Positions 13,401-25,689 are shown, counted from the stretch's first letter. The stretch is 64,000 nt of DNA from Syngnathus acus (GCF_901709675.1 NC_051102.1:9059412-9123411), one strand, 5' to 3'. The notes: generated from the sequence alone by a model not told the origin. Numbers and translations: made by a program.

Positions 13401-16023
13401 CTCAATTGTGACAGACAAAAATCATTTGACTCTAGAAATGTTTCTTTCCAATTATTTTCAGTAAATTTGGACAGAATAGAGTGCTGGGACGAAATGTATT
13501 GTAGAAATGCTCACATGACCAGAGCTGTTTACTTTTGGGTTGTGCCTTGAAAAGAAGATGACTACCTCATACCCTTCCCAAAAAATGTTAGTAAAGTATG
13601 TTTGAATAAATATAGGAGAGAGATTTTCTGTACACATGATCTTTAGGGTGTTTCGTATATGCACATTTCTAAATAAATAAATAAATAGACCCGTTCATTG
13701 AGACGGTGGTCCAAAAAATGCGCCATATGAAAAATACAAATATTAGTTGCTCGGCTTGCCAGGTCACAATCTTTGCACCTCGGTGGACTAGCGATTGCCT
13801 TTCTAGTTGCTGTCATGCGGAAAGGTCTAAGATCTCATCTCCCCAGCTAATGTCAAACGATGGCACACTCCCTCCCGCCGGCCGGCCTTGTTTTCGTTCA
13901 CATAGGAGACATTGAACGGAGTGTCGGCATTGCCACAACTCCCGGAGAGGGACAGGCCTTAAGATGGAGGTCTTCCTCCCAGGATGTGACAGGCTGTTGG
14001 CTGAAGGATGCTCAGGAAGGCCTTGGCAGTCCAACAAAGACAGCCCTTCAGCTGCAGGGTGTAGTTTTTCAGGCCCCAGCATCCCCTTTGGCAGCAGCAC
14101 AGAGAGCGCTGGCGTGCACAGGCCCCCGGCCCGAGAGACCGGGAAGTAAGGCCCCCTTCTTTTATTTACTCAGGCTGCTGCTGCTGAGGCCTGGGCATTT
14201 CTTGTCAGGGTGAAGAAGGGGAAAAAAACAAGGCTGTCTCTCTCTCTCTTTCCTCTGCCGCTCTCCTGAGGAAGGATTGAGCTTTCATCCACGCTTGTTC
14301 ACATACTTGTTTTGGCCATTGGACTTCTGACTCTGTTTTTTTTTGTGTATGTGTGGGAGAGAGCGAGAGAATGAACCTGCACACGCGCCAGGGAAAAAAA
14401 CGAAAATTCTTGTTGTTATTGTCCTGCCACTAAAACAAAGAACTAAGTCGCCGTGTCTTTACAGCAGCAGAACCTTTCAGCCGCGAGGGATCTTCTATCG
14501 TTCATAAATCATATCCACACGGTGCAGCTTCAAAGCTCTTTTTCTTGGACTTTGATTACATTTTGTTTCCTATAATGGAAACAGAAACAATCCGTTGCAC
14601 ACAAAAAGCTGTTGGCATCTTAAAACATGTTTTTTCCTGTAATAGTTTCATATTCTGGACTATTTGACGGCTTGGTCCAGTACTCGAGCCGTTTTAATTC
14701 TTTTATGCTTTTTAGTTTTCACACCTCAAAGTTGTAAGACTTTAGATGTTTGGATAAATATCCAGCTGCTGCTTTTCTGAACTGAACCTGTGAGTGTTCA
14801 ATTTGAGTGGCAATTTTTCTCTCTGAATATTTTGGTCAAATTTGTCTCGCTCTGATTCATTCAAATTGTTACTCGACTATTATCTGCTCGTCTTTGCTGG
14901 AGAACAACAGTTGTTTTTTTTTGTTTTTTTTTATATCAGATTGATGTTTTTGTGTCCTTGGAGTAACGGCACTAAATAAATAATTGACATCAAGCAAATA
15001 AGCAAACAATGGAAGGACAGCTTGACGGTGTCCCAAGGCAAAGGCTTCCTCATTTCGGAGCGTCAACTTCCATTTAACCTCGTGCCATACGGGCCCATTT
15101 GTTTGTTTGTTTTATAGCGTTGTCTTCACGCCAATACGTTTGACTGCGAGGCATCGGCCGGGGTCATTCTTCATGGCAGAACCCGCCCCCTCTGTGGAGG
15201 AGGGCCTCGCTCTGAGTCACGCACCCAAAGAGCCGAGCCGGCTTTGCACCTTGAGAGAGATGCCGAGAGTGGGCGCCTAGCCAGCGGGGGGGAAGGCATT
15301 GGGGAGGGCCGCGGTGTGGAGGTGGACTCCTCTCAACCACGGCGGGGAGGAGGAGGAGGAGGCCTCCTCCGACCGACCGCATCTGTTTCCTGAAGATAGG
15401 CCCTGATGGGGCGCGAGTGTTCCGAGAGGGCACGATATCCCGATGAAGGGCAGATCACCCCGTAAAACAACAACAGCGAGGGGAGGAGAAGGAGACGCTC
15501 GGATTTGTCAGGTTGGCTCCTGCGACCAGCTTTTCCTTCACCACCCCTCCCTCCTACCTTCATAAATCGTTGCCGTTTCCTTTTGTTTTTCCATTTCTCA
15601 GTTTTGCCCTTTGGACTCGGCTTTTTCTGAAGGGGTTGAGATGACACGCTTTTATTTAGCTAAGGAAGTGGAGAGCACTTGGAATCGGACGGCAGGAAGA
15701 AGTGGCCCGTAACCTTTTGAACTTGTGGAAGTGCTGTTTTTCAGTCATGCCACAGTGCAGGAACGTCAGCACATTTCGGGAAAGCGCCAAGTATTTGGAA
15801 CACGTACGGGAGTGTTGGCGTGTTTCACTGCACCTGCAATAAGTGAGGCTACGCATGCAGGGATTTACAAAAGCTAAATGCCAAAGCAACAGATGCTAAC
15901 TGTGAAGTTATTTTAGCCAATCAGAAAACCTGAGGGAAGTCGGTCTCAATGATGGCGAATTGAGCAATCTCATGTGCCATAAATAGTCAATAATAAATTA
16001 AAAAAATAAATAAAATAGTGAAT

Positions 16024-16140
16024 CTATCCATCCATTTTCCGTTTCGTGTTCAGGGTCGCGTGATGCTGGAGCATCCAGAAACTGGTGACACATCAGTCGC
16101 AGCATCCGTACAAAGACAGACAACCATTCACAACACCCCC
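16024..16140. repeat. Degraded interspersed repeat common in fish
   Basis: ATCCATCCATTTTCCG is followed by GGGTCGCG, TGCTGGAGC and ACAACCATTCACA in the order of a very common teleost interspersed repeat tail. The copy is heavily diverged. Family assignment (possibly a LINE 3' end) is from memory of the pattern, not a search. Confidence 0.5.
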
Positions 16141-16895
16141 AAGAACTCCAATATGGCTCCCGTTCGCCAAATTGGATCAAAGCAACATTTTGCGATTGGA
16201 ACCTTTTTGACGTGTCATTAGACAGACTGCTGGCTCCCTGGTGTGGCGTCCCTTGTTTGCCTCCCCTGCGCCGCGCACATTCTCGCCTCGCAGCTTTGCA
16301 CGCTGATAAATATGTTAATAATCTTCATTCCGTAATCGGATATGTATTGAGTGATGCTCGGCGCATTCAACTTTTGATTCAGATCATTCGTCTCGCGGCG
16401 GAGGCTTCCTAAAGGCTACGTATGGCTGCCGTTGAAATTGCACATTTAATCTTCTCTCCCATCCCAACCAGTGTCGAATCTGTATTTCTCGTGTGTTTCA
16501 TCCGGCTTTAAAGTTGTTTCAAGGGCTCCTTTTTTTTGTTTTATAGTCTTTTAGCTGTTCAGAAATAATGGAAATGTTCTAATTTACCTCATGCCAGGCT
16601 TCCACCCACTGTCTTGCTTTGGTTTTAAATGTCAGAGAGATTGTGTAATGAGTCACAGTGGGCTAAGCCATTACATGGCCACATACAAGGTTAATTGTGC
16701 TAAAAGTATTTCTTCTTATTATCATCTCTAATTATACTTTCAATTGTGTGTTTTAATGTAACTTTTTTTGGTAACACCTTCGAGGAGGCAATGTTCAATT
16801 TGTATTTAAAGTCCAAAAGAATTCACTCCGATTAATACGACGGACGAGACGATAGTGACTCAAATGAATCGTGGCTTTTTCTATTTCCCTTTCAG

Positions 16896-19800
16896 ACGGC
16901 GCAGACATAGAAGACGACCCGTCCTGTTCTTGGCCGGCGTCATCTCCTTCCAGTAAGGACCAGACGTCTCCGGGACACTGCGAGGACTATGATTTTGGAG
17001 AGGACGAAGGCGGGCCAGGCCTGCCGTACCCGTGCCAATTCTGCAACAAGTCGTTCAGCCGCCTGAGCTTCCTGAAACGTCACGAGCAGAGCCACGGCGA
17101 CAAGCTCCCGTTCAGCTGCACCTTCTGCAGCCGTCTGTTCAAGCACAAGCGTAGCCGCGATCGCCACGTCAAGCTGCACACCGGCGACAAGAAGTACCAC
17201 TGCGGCGAGTGCGACTCGGCCTTCTCCCGCAGCGACCACCTGAAAATCCACATGAAAACTCACGCCTCCAACAAACCGCACAAGTGCCCCGTGTGCCGCC
17301 GAGGCTTCCTCTCCTCCAGCTCGCTGCACGGCCACATGCAAGTGCACGAAAGGGGCAAAGAGGGCCGAGCGGACGACTGGAAGCTGAAAGAGACGCGCAA
17401 GTGCGACCGCTGCGAGGAAGGCTTCGACGTCCCCGAAGACCTTCAGAGGCACATCGCCGAGTGCCACCCCGAGTGCTCGCCGTCGGAGGACGGAGGCCTG
17501 GGCGCCACCCTCCAGTGCATCTACTGCCACGAGCCCTTCGGCGACGAAGGCGCCCTCCTGAGCCACATCGACCGGGCCCACGGCCGGGACCGCAAGAGCC
17601 ACTCCTGCGCCGTCTGCGCCGAGCACTTTTTGTCCGTGGAAGACCTCTACGCTCACATGGACGTCCACCAGCTTCCCGAATCCAGTAACCATAGTAACAG
17701 CCCTTCTTTGCTGACCGTGGGCTACACTTCCGTCTCCAGCACCACTCCCGACTCCAACCTCTCTGTCGACAGCTCCACCATGGTGGAGACAGCGCCGCCT
17801 GTCCCCAAGACTCGGGGCAGGAGGAAGCGGGCCGCTCACAACGCCTCGGACGTTGGCGGGCGAGCGGCCAAACAGCCAAAGGTTTCTTACACTTGCATGT
17901 ACTGCAACAAGCAAGTGTTCTCCAGTTTGGCCGTGCTTCAGATTCACCTCCGGACCATGCATCTGGACAAGCCGGAGCAGGCCCACACCTGCCAGTTTTG
18001 CCTGGAGGTCCTGCCCTCCTTGTTAAATCTGAACGAACATCTGAAGCAGGTCCACAACGCCGAGGGCCACGCGGCCCTGCTGGTCGGCTTGTCCGACTCG
18101 CTCCTTCAGTGCAACTTCTGCCCCGAGATACTGAGTGACCTCAACACCCTGCAGGAGCATATCCGCTGTTCCCATGGCTTTCCCAGTCCCGTGGCCAAGG
18201 AGAGCAACGCCTTCTTCTGCCCCCAGTGCTTCATGGGTTTCTTGACAGAGACCACCTTGGAAGAGCACGTCCGTCAGACTCACTGCGACGGCGGCAGCCT
18301 GCGTTTCGACTCTCCTTTGGCCGTCACCCCCAAGGAGCCCATCGTGGAGGTCTACTCCTGCTCGTACTGCACCAACTCGCCCATCTTCAACAGTGTTCTG
18401 AAGCTCAACAAGCACATCAAGGAGAATCACAAGAACATTCCCCTTGCTCTCAACTACATCAATAATGGCAAGAAGACGTTGCACGCTCTCAGCCCCTCCT
18501 CTCCAATCACCGTAGAACAAGCGTCCATGCTCAAGCAAGGCGGATCCGCCGCGCGCTCGTCCGGAGAGTTCATCTGTAACCAGTGCGGGGCCAAGTATAC
18601 CAACTTAGATCTTTTCCAGACCCACCTGAAGACTCACCTTGATGGCCTGCAGCCACAACTCACCTGCCCGCAGTGCAACAAAGAGTTCCCGAACCAAGAA
18701 TCCCTGTTGAAGCACGTCACCGTTCACTTCACCATCACCTCCACCTATTACATCTGCGAGAGTTGCGACAAGCAGTTCACGTCGGTGGATGACCTGCAGA
18801 AGCACCTGCTGGACATGCACACCTTTGTGTTCTTCCGTTGCACTCTGTGTCAGGAGGTGTTTGACTCCAAGGTGTCCACTCAACTCCACTTAGCCGTGAA
18901 GCACAGCAACGAGAAGAAGGTATACCGCTGCACCTCCTGCAACTGGGACTTCAGGCACGAGACCGACCTGCAGCTGCACGTCAAACACAGCCACCTGGAA
19001 AACCAAGGTCGCGCCCACCGCTGCATCTTCTGCGGGGAGTCGTTCGGGACGGAGGTGGAGCTGCAGTGTCACATCACCACACATAGCAAGAAGTACAACT
19101 GCCGCTTCTGCAGCAAGGCCTTCCACGCCATCGTGCTGCTGGAGAAGCATTTGCGGGAGAAGCATTGCGTGTTTGACGGCAAGGCGCAGAACTGTGGCGC
19201 CAATGGCTCCGCCGCCGTCGGCGGGGCGGACGGCCACCCGAAAGATGAGGCCGAGCTGCAAGGTCTCCTGGCCAATAGCCACGGCACGGGGACCACGGGA
19301 GGACCCACGCTGGAGTCCCAGAACAGCCACGACGGGAGCGAGGAAGAGGTGGAGACTGCGGAGCCCATGTACAGTTGTGACATCTGCGGCGCCTCCTACA
19401 CCATGGAGTCGCTTCTCACCAACCACCAGCTGAGGGACCACAACATTCGCCCCGGCGAGAGCGCCATGATGAAAAGGAAAGCCGATATGATCAAGGGCAA
19501 CCACAAATGCAACGTCTGCTCTCGCACGTTCTTCTCCGAGCCCGGTCTGAGGGAACATATGCAGACCCACCTTGGGCCCGTCAAGCACTACATGTGCCCC
19601 ATCTGCGGGGAGCGTTTCCCCTCTTTGCTCACCCTGACCGAACACAAGGTCACCCACAGCAAAAGTCTCGACACGGGCAGCTGCCGCATCTGTAAGATGC
19701 CTCTCCATAGCGAGGAAGATTTTCTGGAGCACTGTCAGATGCACCCGGACCTGAGGAATTCCTTGACGGGTTTCCGATGCGTGGTATGCATGCAGACGGT

Positions 19801-20380
19801 TACGTCCACATTGGAGCTCAAGATCCACGGGACCTTCCACATGCAAAAAACGGGGACCATGTCGGCAAACCAATCCATGGTGCGCGCCAATGCCCTCGCT
19901 CACAACCAGCACCTACATCACGTCCAAAAACCCTTCAAGTGTGCCTCCTGCCTGAAAGATTTTCGTTCTAAGCAGGACCTAGTCAAGCTGGACATCAACG
20001 GCCTGCCTTACGGACTTTGCGCGTCGTGCGTGGCCAACGCCGAGTCCAAGAGCTCCAGTCCGACCATGAACGGAGGCAGGCAACAGCAGCAACAGGGGGG
20101 CGCCGCCACTCCGGCGCCAAACACCGCCCAATGGATCCAGGGAGAGAGACTCAGCCCAGGCGAGGGCAAAGGCAAAGCCGTCTCCTCGTCGTCCTCGTCC
20201 TGTTCGACGTCCTCAACGGCTGCCGCAAAGACGCGGTGCTCGAGCTGCAACGTCAAGTTTGAGTCCGAGGTGGAATTGCATAACCATGTCCAGGCGGTGC
20301 ACGCAGGGGACAGTGGCGGACAGCTCAAGACACCGCAGATGTCCCCAATGCCCAGATCCAGTCCGTCGCAAACTGAAGAG
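16896..20380 (+). CDS. znf521: ZNF521 large zinc-finger exon (25 canonical + 1 degenerate C2H2 fingers)
   Basis: This exon encodes most of ZNF521. It opens with two bases of a split Asp codon, then an acidic linker with [11 protein letters not shown]. The first finger begins at 17027 (YPCQFC...HEQSH). Three more fingers follow with short linkers including HTGDKKY, a typical DNA-binding block. Further fingers run through 17400-17670. A Ser/Thr-rich linker at about 17680-17880 contains [20 protein letters not shown], diagnostic of ZNF521 over ZNF423. Finger clusters then run from 17887 to 19160 and from 19370 to 19850. A degenerate finger lies at about 19934-20031 and a final finger at about 20231-20302. 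The donor is GAG|GTAGCG. Compared with human, the interfinger linkers near 19200-19330 and 20050-20230 are longer and of low complexity. The reading frame is intact with no internal stop. The true N-terminus comes from upstream exons, so no start codon is assigned. Confidence 0.97.
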
Positions 20381-20467
20381 GTAGCGTGCCTCCTTCTGTC
20401 ATTCGTTTTTTTTTTGTGTGTGTGCTTTACTCGACGATGAGTTTCGTAATATTGCTTTTATTTACAG
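20381..20467 (+). other. znf521: 87-bp intron of znf521
   Basis: A very short phase-0 intron, GTAGCG...TTTACAG, with a poly(T)/GT tract near 20406-20426. If retained, the frame reads 20 more codons and stops at 20438-20440. That product would lack the last four fingers. Confidence 0.95.
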
Positions 20468-20552
20468 AAGAAGACGTACCAGTGCATCAAATGTCAGATG
20501 GTATTCTACAGTGAATGGGACATCCAAGTTCATGTGGCCAACCATATGCTCG
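20468..20552 (+). CDS. znf521: ZNF521 85-bp exon (one C2H2 finger)
   Basis: The exon starts in phase 0 with KKTYQC and encodes one complete finger (YQCIKC...HVANH). It ends after Met-Leu plus one base of the next codon. The acceptor is TTTACAG and the donor is CTCG|GTAGGA. The text matches the corresponding ZNF521 finger, where KKTYQCIKCQMVF is diagnostic. The codon split at the donor completes to Glu when joined to 44712, giving EEGLNHEC. The length of 85 bp (28 codons plus 1 base) fits the phase of the next exon exactly. Confidence 0.96.
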
Positions 20553-23500
20553 GTAGGAGACCTTTTTTGTTGTTGTTTCTTGGCGTGTCCCTGCATGAGC
20601 TATCGAAATGTATTCACTGTTTCCAAGGTACTTCTATAGTACGGAGAGACCGTGATCAATATCCTCCATTTGAAAATGATCGTTGTGATTTTGTAGCTAA
20701 CATGAATCCGACTTGAGCCCATCATCCATTTCAACATTCAAATTAAAAAGAACATCATTTCATCATATTTGAGGATAAATCACACAGTGTGAAAAATCTA
20801 ATAAAATATTTGACCCTGTCTCATTTAGGCTCACAAGTTTCCGGATCACATCACAAACTAGGTGGAATTACTTGAATATTTTAACGTCATCCCCAAGTGT
20901 TGTGCATCCATAAACATAAGCAAGTCATCTTAATTTCCCCATGCATGTGAATGATCAAAATGTTGTGAGCATGCTTATGGAGCCTGCTGAAATGTTGATT
21001 CAAATATTGATTCAAAGTGGGAAGAAAATATCTTGACACTATGTAGATACTCTATATGTGTGTGTCTGTATTTATATATATATGTATATATATTTATATA
21101 CATACTATATATGTGTGTATATATATCAATAGATTAATTCATTAATCTGTTGATGACTATCATTTTGTCAAATAATCAGATTAAAAACTAGAAAATACAC
21201 AAACATAAATTATGATTCAGATATGAACAACGCTGCAAGTGACATTATTTGACCCTGAATCTATTTTGACAACAAACCACACTCGCCCCAAACATTTCGG
21301 CCGGCTTTGTGTGTCATCTGTATGCAGGCAGAAGCATTTGTAAAGACAAAACAATTGGGAAACATTTTTTTTTTCTCCCCCCCCCCCCCCTTCGCCTGCA
21401 GTAAGTAGGTATCTGAATTCTGGTCTCACGTTCCTTTATTCATTCATTTATTCAGCTCGTTTGGCGGCTCTTTCATTACACTGCATTATCTGTTGTCTTC
21501 AGTGGGGGAGCGAGTCATTGATCTGGAACCAAACCGCCTCTCTGTTTGGGACACGCTTCTAGGCGCAGGTGAATTTAAACACGGTGGGCAATTCTATCAG
21601 GACCGCTCGGCAATTCTATCAGGGGCCCACTGTTTGTGCATAAACAATCAGAAGCATGTGATTTGTGATTTTGATGCCACGGAGCGTTTGCAAAGGAGAG
21701 AGATGAGCCCAGAGTGTAGGTGTGTGTTTTGTATTCATCTTTGCAATCTGCTCACCCACTATTCTTCAGGGGGCGCATAATACAGTACCGTGCCAGCATT
21801 AGTCCTTTCTGTTGCAAAGGCGGGCACGGAGCACACCGGGAGGGTACAAAACAAAGCCCCCTACCGGTTACTTTATGTCTTTCAGCGGCGCCCGCGCACA
21901 GCTCCCCCGTAATAGTGGAATTCGGGCAGCTTAAGATAACAGGAGGATGGCTGATTGTCTGATGTCTTACTCCTCTGATATGCCGTCGCTTTGTATTCCG
22001 CATGATTGCGTCAGACTCCTCAAAAGGCTGGCTGGCTGCTGGATGGATGGATGCCTTTGCTTGACCATTTGTGAAATGCGGAGAAGTGCCTTTGTCATAT
22101 CCGTAGAACAAATACAGAGAGCGAAAGGAAAGGGAAATGCGCCACGATGTGACGACCTGTACAATTTTACCAGATATCCAACATAAGTAGCGTATCCAAC
22201 TTTCTGCCTTGACAAAAAAAAATCATGCATCGACTATGAGCCGTATTTGTCTGATTTAATCGGCTTCTCGATTACCTGATCGCGCCTCGGTTACCATTTC
22301 AATCAGTTCGAGGAGTGAAGGTAGCAGCCGCGACCAGGTTGGCGAAAGCTAACCGACAATTGTCTCTACGTCGGCGGAGTAAAACGTTAGCATCACAGAG
22401 TTGAATCCCATCCAGTCCTATAATCACTGCAAAACTAGTCTGGGCCAAAAAAACGCAGTGAAAAAAAAAAATACTCATTTAGAAAAGCTCTAAATACCTT
22501 CTCTGGTGGAAAAAAAGGACACTTTCTCTCTTTAATGGCCATCTGCACGGGAGAGGGGAAACAGGGGGGCCGGGGTCATCGCCGCTCAGCTGTCAGCGTT
22601 ATTAGCGTAGGTAATGGAGCAGACGCTGGATTCATAGGGGTGTTGTTTTCATCCATGGCCCGTTCCTCTACGGTGTCACTTCACACTGATAACTCTATAT
22701 ATAGTTGCTCCGAGCGCTAATGTACGCAACAACGCAACGGCAACCTGGACGGACGGACAAAATCGTCCATATGAGCTGCCTTTGTAATGCGAGCAGCACT
22801 CCGAGCTCCGCTGCACCTTTCCATGCCACTCGGATGCTCACGCATAAAGTGACCGGCTATTCGAGATGTCGGTATTAAAAAAAAAAAAAAAAAAATGTAC
22901 GTGAGGTGGCAGTGCACCGCGGCGTCTTAAGCTGGAGGTCGCAGCCCGACCGGGCCCAGATGGATCAGCGCACATTTGCCGTACAGCTGGCCGCTCTGCT
23001 TGGGGACCTGGTGGGAGACTCCTTTGAAAGGAGGGAGGGAGCGAGGAAAAAAAATGATATCGCCACCATCCGAGGAGCAATTTAATAGCAGGCCAGAAGA
23101 CAGCTGGCCACTCTTTAGAGTTTTTTGGCATGGTGCGCTCGCAGAATCGAGGGTGTCCAATTTTTCTCCAGAGACTGGCAGATTTATAGTGCTTTCAGCT
23201 GCCGCCGCCGTCACCGTATAATCTTTTATATTTCTGTATAATTCGGATAGGAAACCTCACAATATCTCCATGTGGGGAAAATGGAAGAGTGGAACATACT
23301 GTAGTCAAAAGCACTGCTGGACTTCCAAGTCAATGCATTTTTTCCCCCCCCTCATCAAAATAATCTGCTCCAGGCCTCATTTACCTTCAGTAACATTTCA
23401 ACTTTTAGAAGGCATACGCCGTGATGACAAAGTCATAAAATACAATTAAGTGCAACTATGTGCATGGGATAGCGCGTGTTAGATTCATCAGGATTATTTT

Positions 23501-24438
23501 TTGGACAGGTCATAAATTATTACCATAGAACACTGCAATAATGTTTCTCTCATGCCAAGTCAAAAGGCAAAGAATAAAAGTATGTTTTTCCCTAATTGTG
23601 TCACCCGCAGTCTAAATCCAGTTGCACTTGAGCTCTGAAATCTCAAGTCATTTGAATTTTGTCTCATCTTTAAAAAATGGAGCTTCGGCTCAGCTTTGAA
23701 AGTCCCAATGTAGTTTTTTGGTGATGTTTTACCAGGACGTTTGGAGGTCTTTCAATGACACAAAAGCCCGCTCGGGGTTTTACCAGCACGCCATGACGAA
23801 GCCCCGTTGCTTTACTTTGACCCCGCTGTAAACTTTGACATTTGGAGCCTCACGAGGGGGGTCGCTTGTGCTCCATTTATCGTACTGTTTCAAATGTCGC
23901 TCCGTGCGGCGCAGGCTGCCTTCTTAAAAGATGAAAAAGGCTTTTTCTTTTAATCTCTGTAAAATCACTCCATTTGGTCTGAAGGACACATGTAAACAAA
24001 ACAAACAGCATCCTAGCAAAGTTTTTGTTTTTGTAGTATGGAGGGGGGGGGGGGTCACCTTTGCAATTTTACTGGGCTGGTGACAGCGATGAGCTTGGAG
24101 CCAAGTCGGGGATGAGCCCTCTTCCTGCACAGTGCGACCCGGGCGTAAGACGGTGGGCACCGAGCAAAGGGGTGGGACGCTTTGGGGGACGGAGAGGGGA
24201 AAGGCACATTTGCTGTACAGCTGGCCGCTCAGTGGGAAGCGGCCACTGTGGGCTCCCTCGTTTTTATGTTTCCACTTTGGTTTGCGTGATAACACGGAGC
24301 TCGTTTTTGTTTTGTGCTCAACACATCGATTATTTAAAGATTCAGTCGTGTAGCTTGTGATAATTTACCTATATCAGTTGAGGATTGTAACTTTTCAGCC
24401 AAACTAAATCAAGAAACAAAAGAAAGAAGCAAAGAAAT

Positions 24439-24478
24439 ATACTATACTATACTATACTTTATTTTATTTTATTTTATT
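24439..24478. repeat. (ACTAT)n followed by (TTTTA)n
   Basis: Two pentanucleotide repeats sit back to back in the 24-kb intron. Confidence 0.9.
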
Positions 24479-24954
24479 ATCCAACAACAAAAATTCTGAA
24501 TCTGTAATGGAATTTTCCCCCCTAACAAAATCAAGCTAGAAAAAAAAAACTATAAAAAATGTCCTCCTCAGATAATTGGCTCACGTTAAATAGTTCCATT
24601 TTGAATGTTTGATTCTCATTCCAGCTCATATTTACTTGAAATCTTTCCAGTTGAATGAAATAGCTACAACATGATAGCTGGATAAAAGTAGAAAATGAAT
24701 CTTAAAAGTGCTTGTCCAAGCTGCTGTGGACGCGGCAAATCGATTGGTCTGACGGCATGAGTGATTTGTTATTAGAGCATGCACACACGTCATGTGCAAA
24801 CAAACACTCCTGGTCGGACTCCTCGTTGGAGGCTAGAACGCAAGAAGTCAATAGATCAGGAATTGAGCACCATCAATGTAATCACAATAAAGAGGAGAAA
24901 AACCCATCGGAGCTTCGGGCTGGAACAAAAGAAGCCGCCGCGCGTGCTGCATAG

Positions 24955-25115
24955 CGAGTGTGATATCTGCCCGCTTTTATTAATTGGTGATTAATAACAC
25001 CTCTCCGTTCGTTAGCGCAGTCACCTCCCGCGCAGCCAAGTGTGCTGCCGCTAATATGCAATTATGTGCACCTTACCGCTTGTTACATTACACCGCTAGC
25101 TGACTAATGTTGCAT
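24955..25115. promoter_or_regulatory. Putative conserved noncoding element
   Basis: Contains TTTATTAATTGG, TGATTAATAACACC and GCTAATATGCAATTATGTGC, plus a second TAATG at the end. Several homeodomain-type cores occur in about 160 bp with no simple repeat. Confidence 0.3.
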
Positions 25116-25521
25116 CCATGAGGAGAATTGAAAGCAAAATGAACTTGGTGGGGGGGGGGGGATGGACAAAAAAAAAAGTGCTGGCAATACAATTCTCAGC
25201 TTAATTCAGTCGAGCTTGGAATCAAAGGAAAGTTTCTTACAAATTCCTCCATGCTGAAAGTAGTGCAGACTTTTTGATGTTGTTTTTTTTTTGTTGTGAA
25301 GCAAAGATAATTGACATCACTGCAGGGATGCGCTTTCCCTAGGCCAGACAAGCGGGGTCTGATGTGGTCCTTATCTATTGATTTTTTTTTTTCCCTGACA
25401 TTTCCGCACACCTCACAGAATGGGCCAACATGTGAGAAAATATCGGATTTTCTCAGTTCATACGACCTGTTTGTACAATCGCAATGGGCCGACTGGTTGG
25501 CTGTCGCCATGGTGATGTGTA

Positions 25522-25689
25522 CCGTAATTTTCGGACTATAAGTCGCGGTTTTTTTCATAGTTTGGGTGGGGGGGCGACTTATACTCAGGAGCGACTTATA
25601 TACATATATATGTTTTTTTTCACTTTTTTGGGCATTTTATGGCTGGTGCGACTTATACTCCGGTGCGACTTATAGTCCGAAAATTACGG
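25522..25689. mobile_element. 168-bp palindromic transposon (MITE), TA-flanked
   Basis: Perfect 25-bp terminal inverted repeats start CCGTAATTTTCGG and end CCGAAAATTACGG, with a TA dinucleotide on each side (25520-25521, 25690-25691). A decamer GCGACTTATA occurs several times inside, also inverted. TA flanks suggest a Tc1/mariner-type target duplication. Too short to encode a protein. A longer relative is at 47839-48637. Confidence 0.85.

Larger units (their letters stand above)
1..16895 (+). other. znf521: Upstream intron of znf521 (3' part only)
   Basis: The intron ends in a good acceptor: a pyrimidine tract at 16876-16894 and AG at 16894-16895. No open frame here resembles the N-terminal exons of ZNF521 (NuRD motif, acidic segment, first CCHC-like finger). 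Contents are noncoding: a TG repeat near 932, GGGA-rich sequence at 1700-1790, pyrimidine tracts near 6300 and 6850, a G-run array at 7380-7403, several poly(A)/poly(T) runs, and a relic of a common fish repeat near 16024. Stretches around 2560-3420, 7100-7620 and 8640-8930 look more complex and might hold conserved noncoding elements, but I cannot test that. Being called intronic assumes that the upstream exons lie beyond position 1. Confidence 0.85.

Noticed and set aside
16871-16895. Possible GTG start at the head of the large open frame
   Set aside because: These bases are the polypyrimidine tract and acceptor AG. The homologous protein text begins at the split Asp codon at 16896, and the start codon lies upstream of the window.
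1-16895. Search for the N-terminal exon with the first CCHC-like finger
   Set aside because: No frame gave text resembling CDSCLQVFESLSDITEHK, so no exon is called. A very short or diverged exon cannot be excluded.
16940-17986. 348-codon open frame on the minus strand opposite the large exon
   Set aside because: It mirrors the GC-rich third-position bias of the sense zinc-finger exon. Its protein is low-complexity Val/Ala/Leu text with no domain. The same applies to the minus frames at 17169-17879, 18023-18538 and 18890-19912.
16896-20380. Assignment to the paralogue ZNF423
   Set aside because: The linker after the seventh finger of the exon and segments such as [20 protein letters not shown] and HIFSAH follow ZNF521. 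ZNF423 has different text at these places.
20381-20440. Extension of the large exon to the stop at 20440
   Set aside because: A consensus donor at 20381, an acceptor at 20467 and direct continuation of the family sequence (KKTYQC) show that this is intron.
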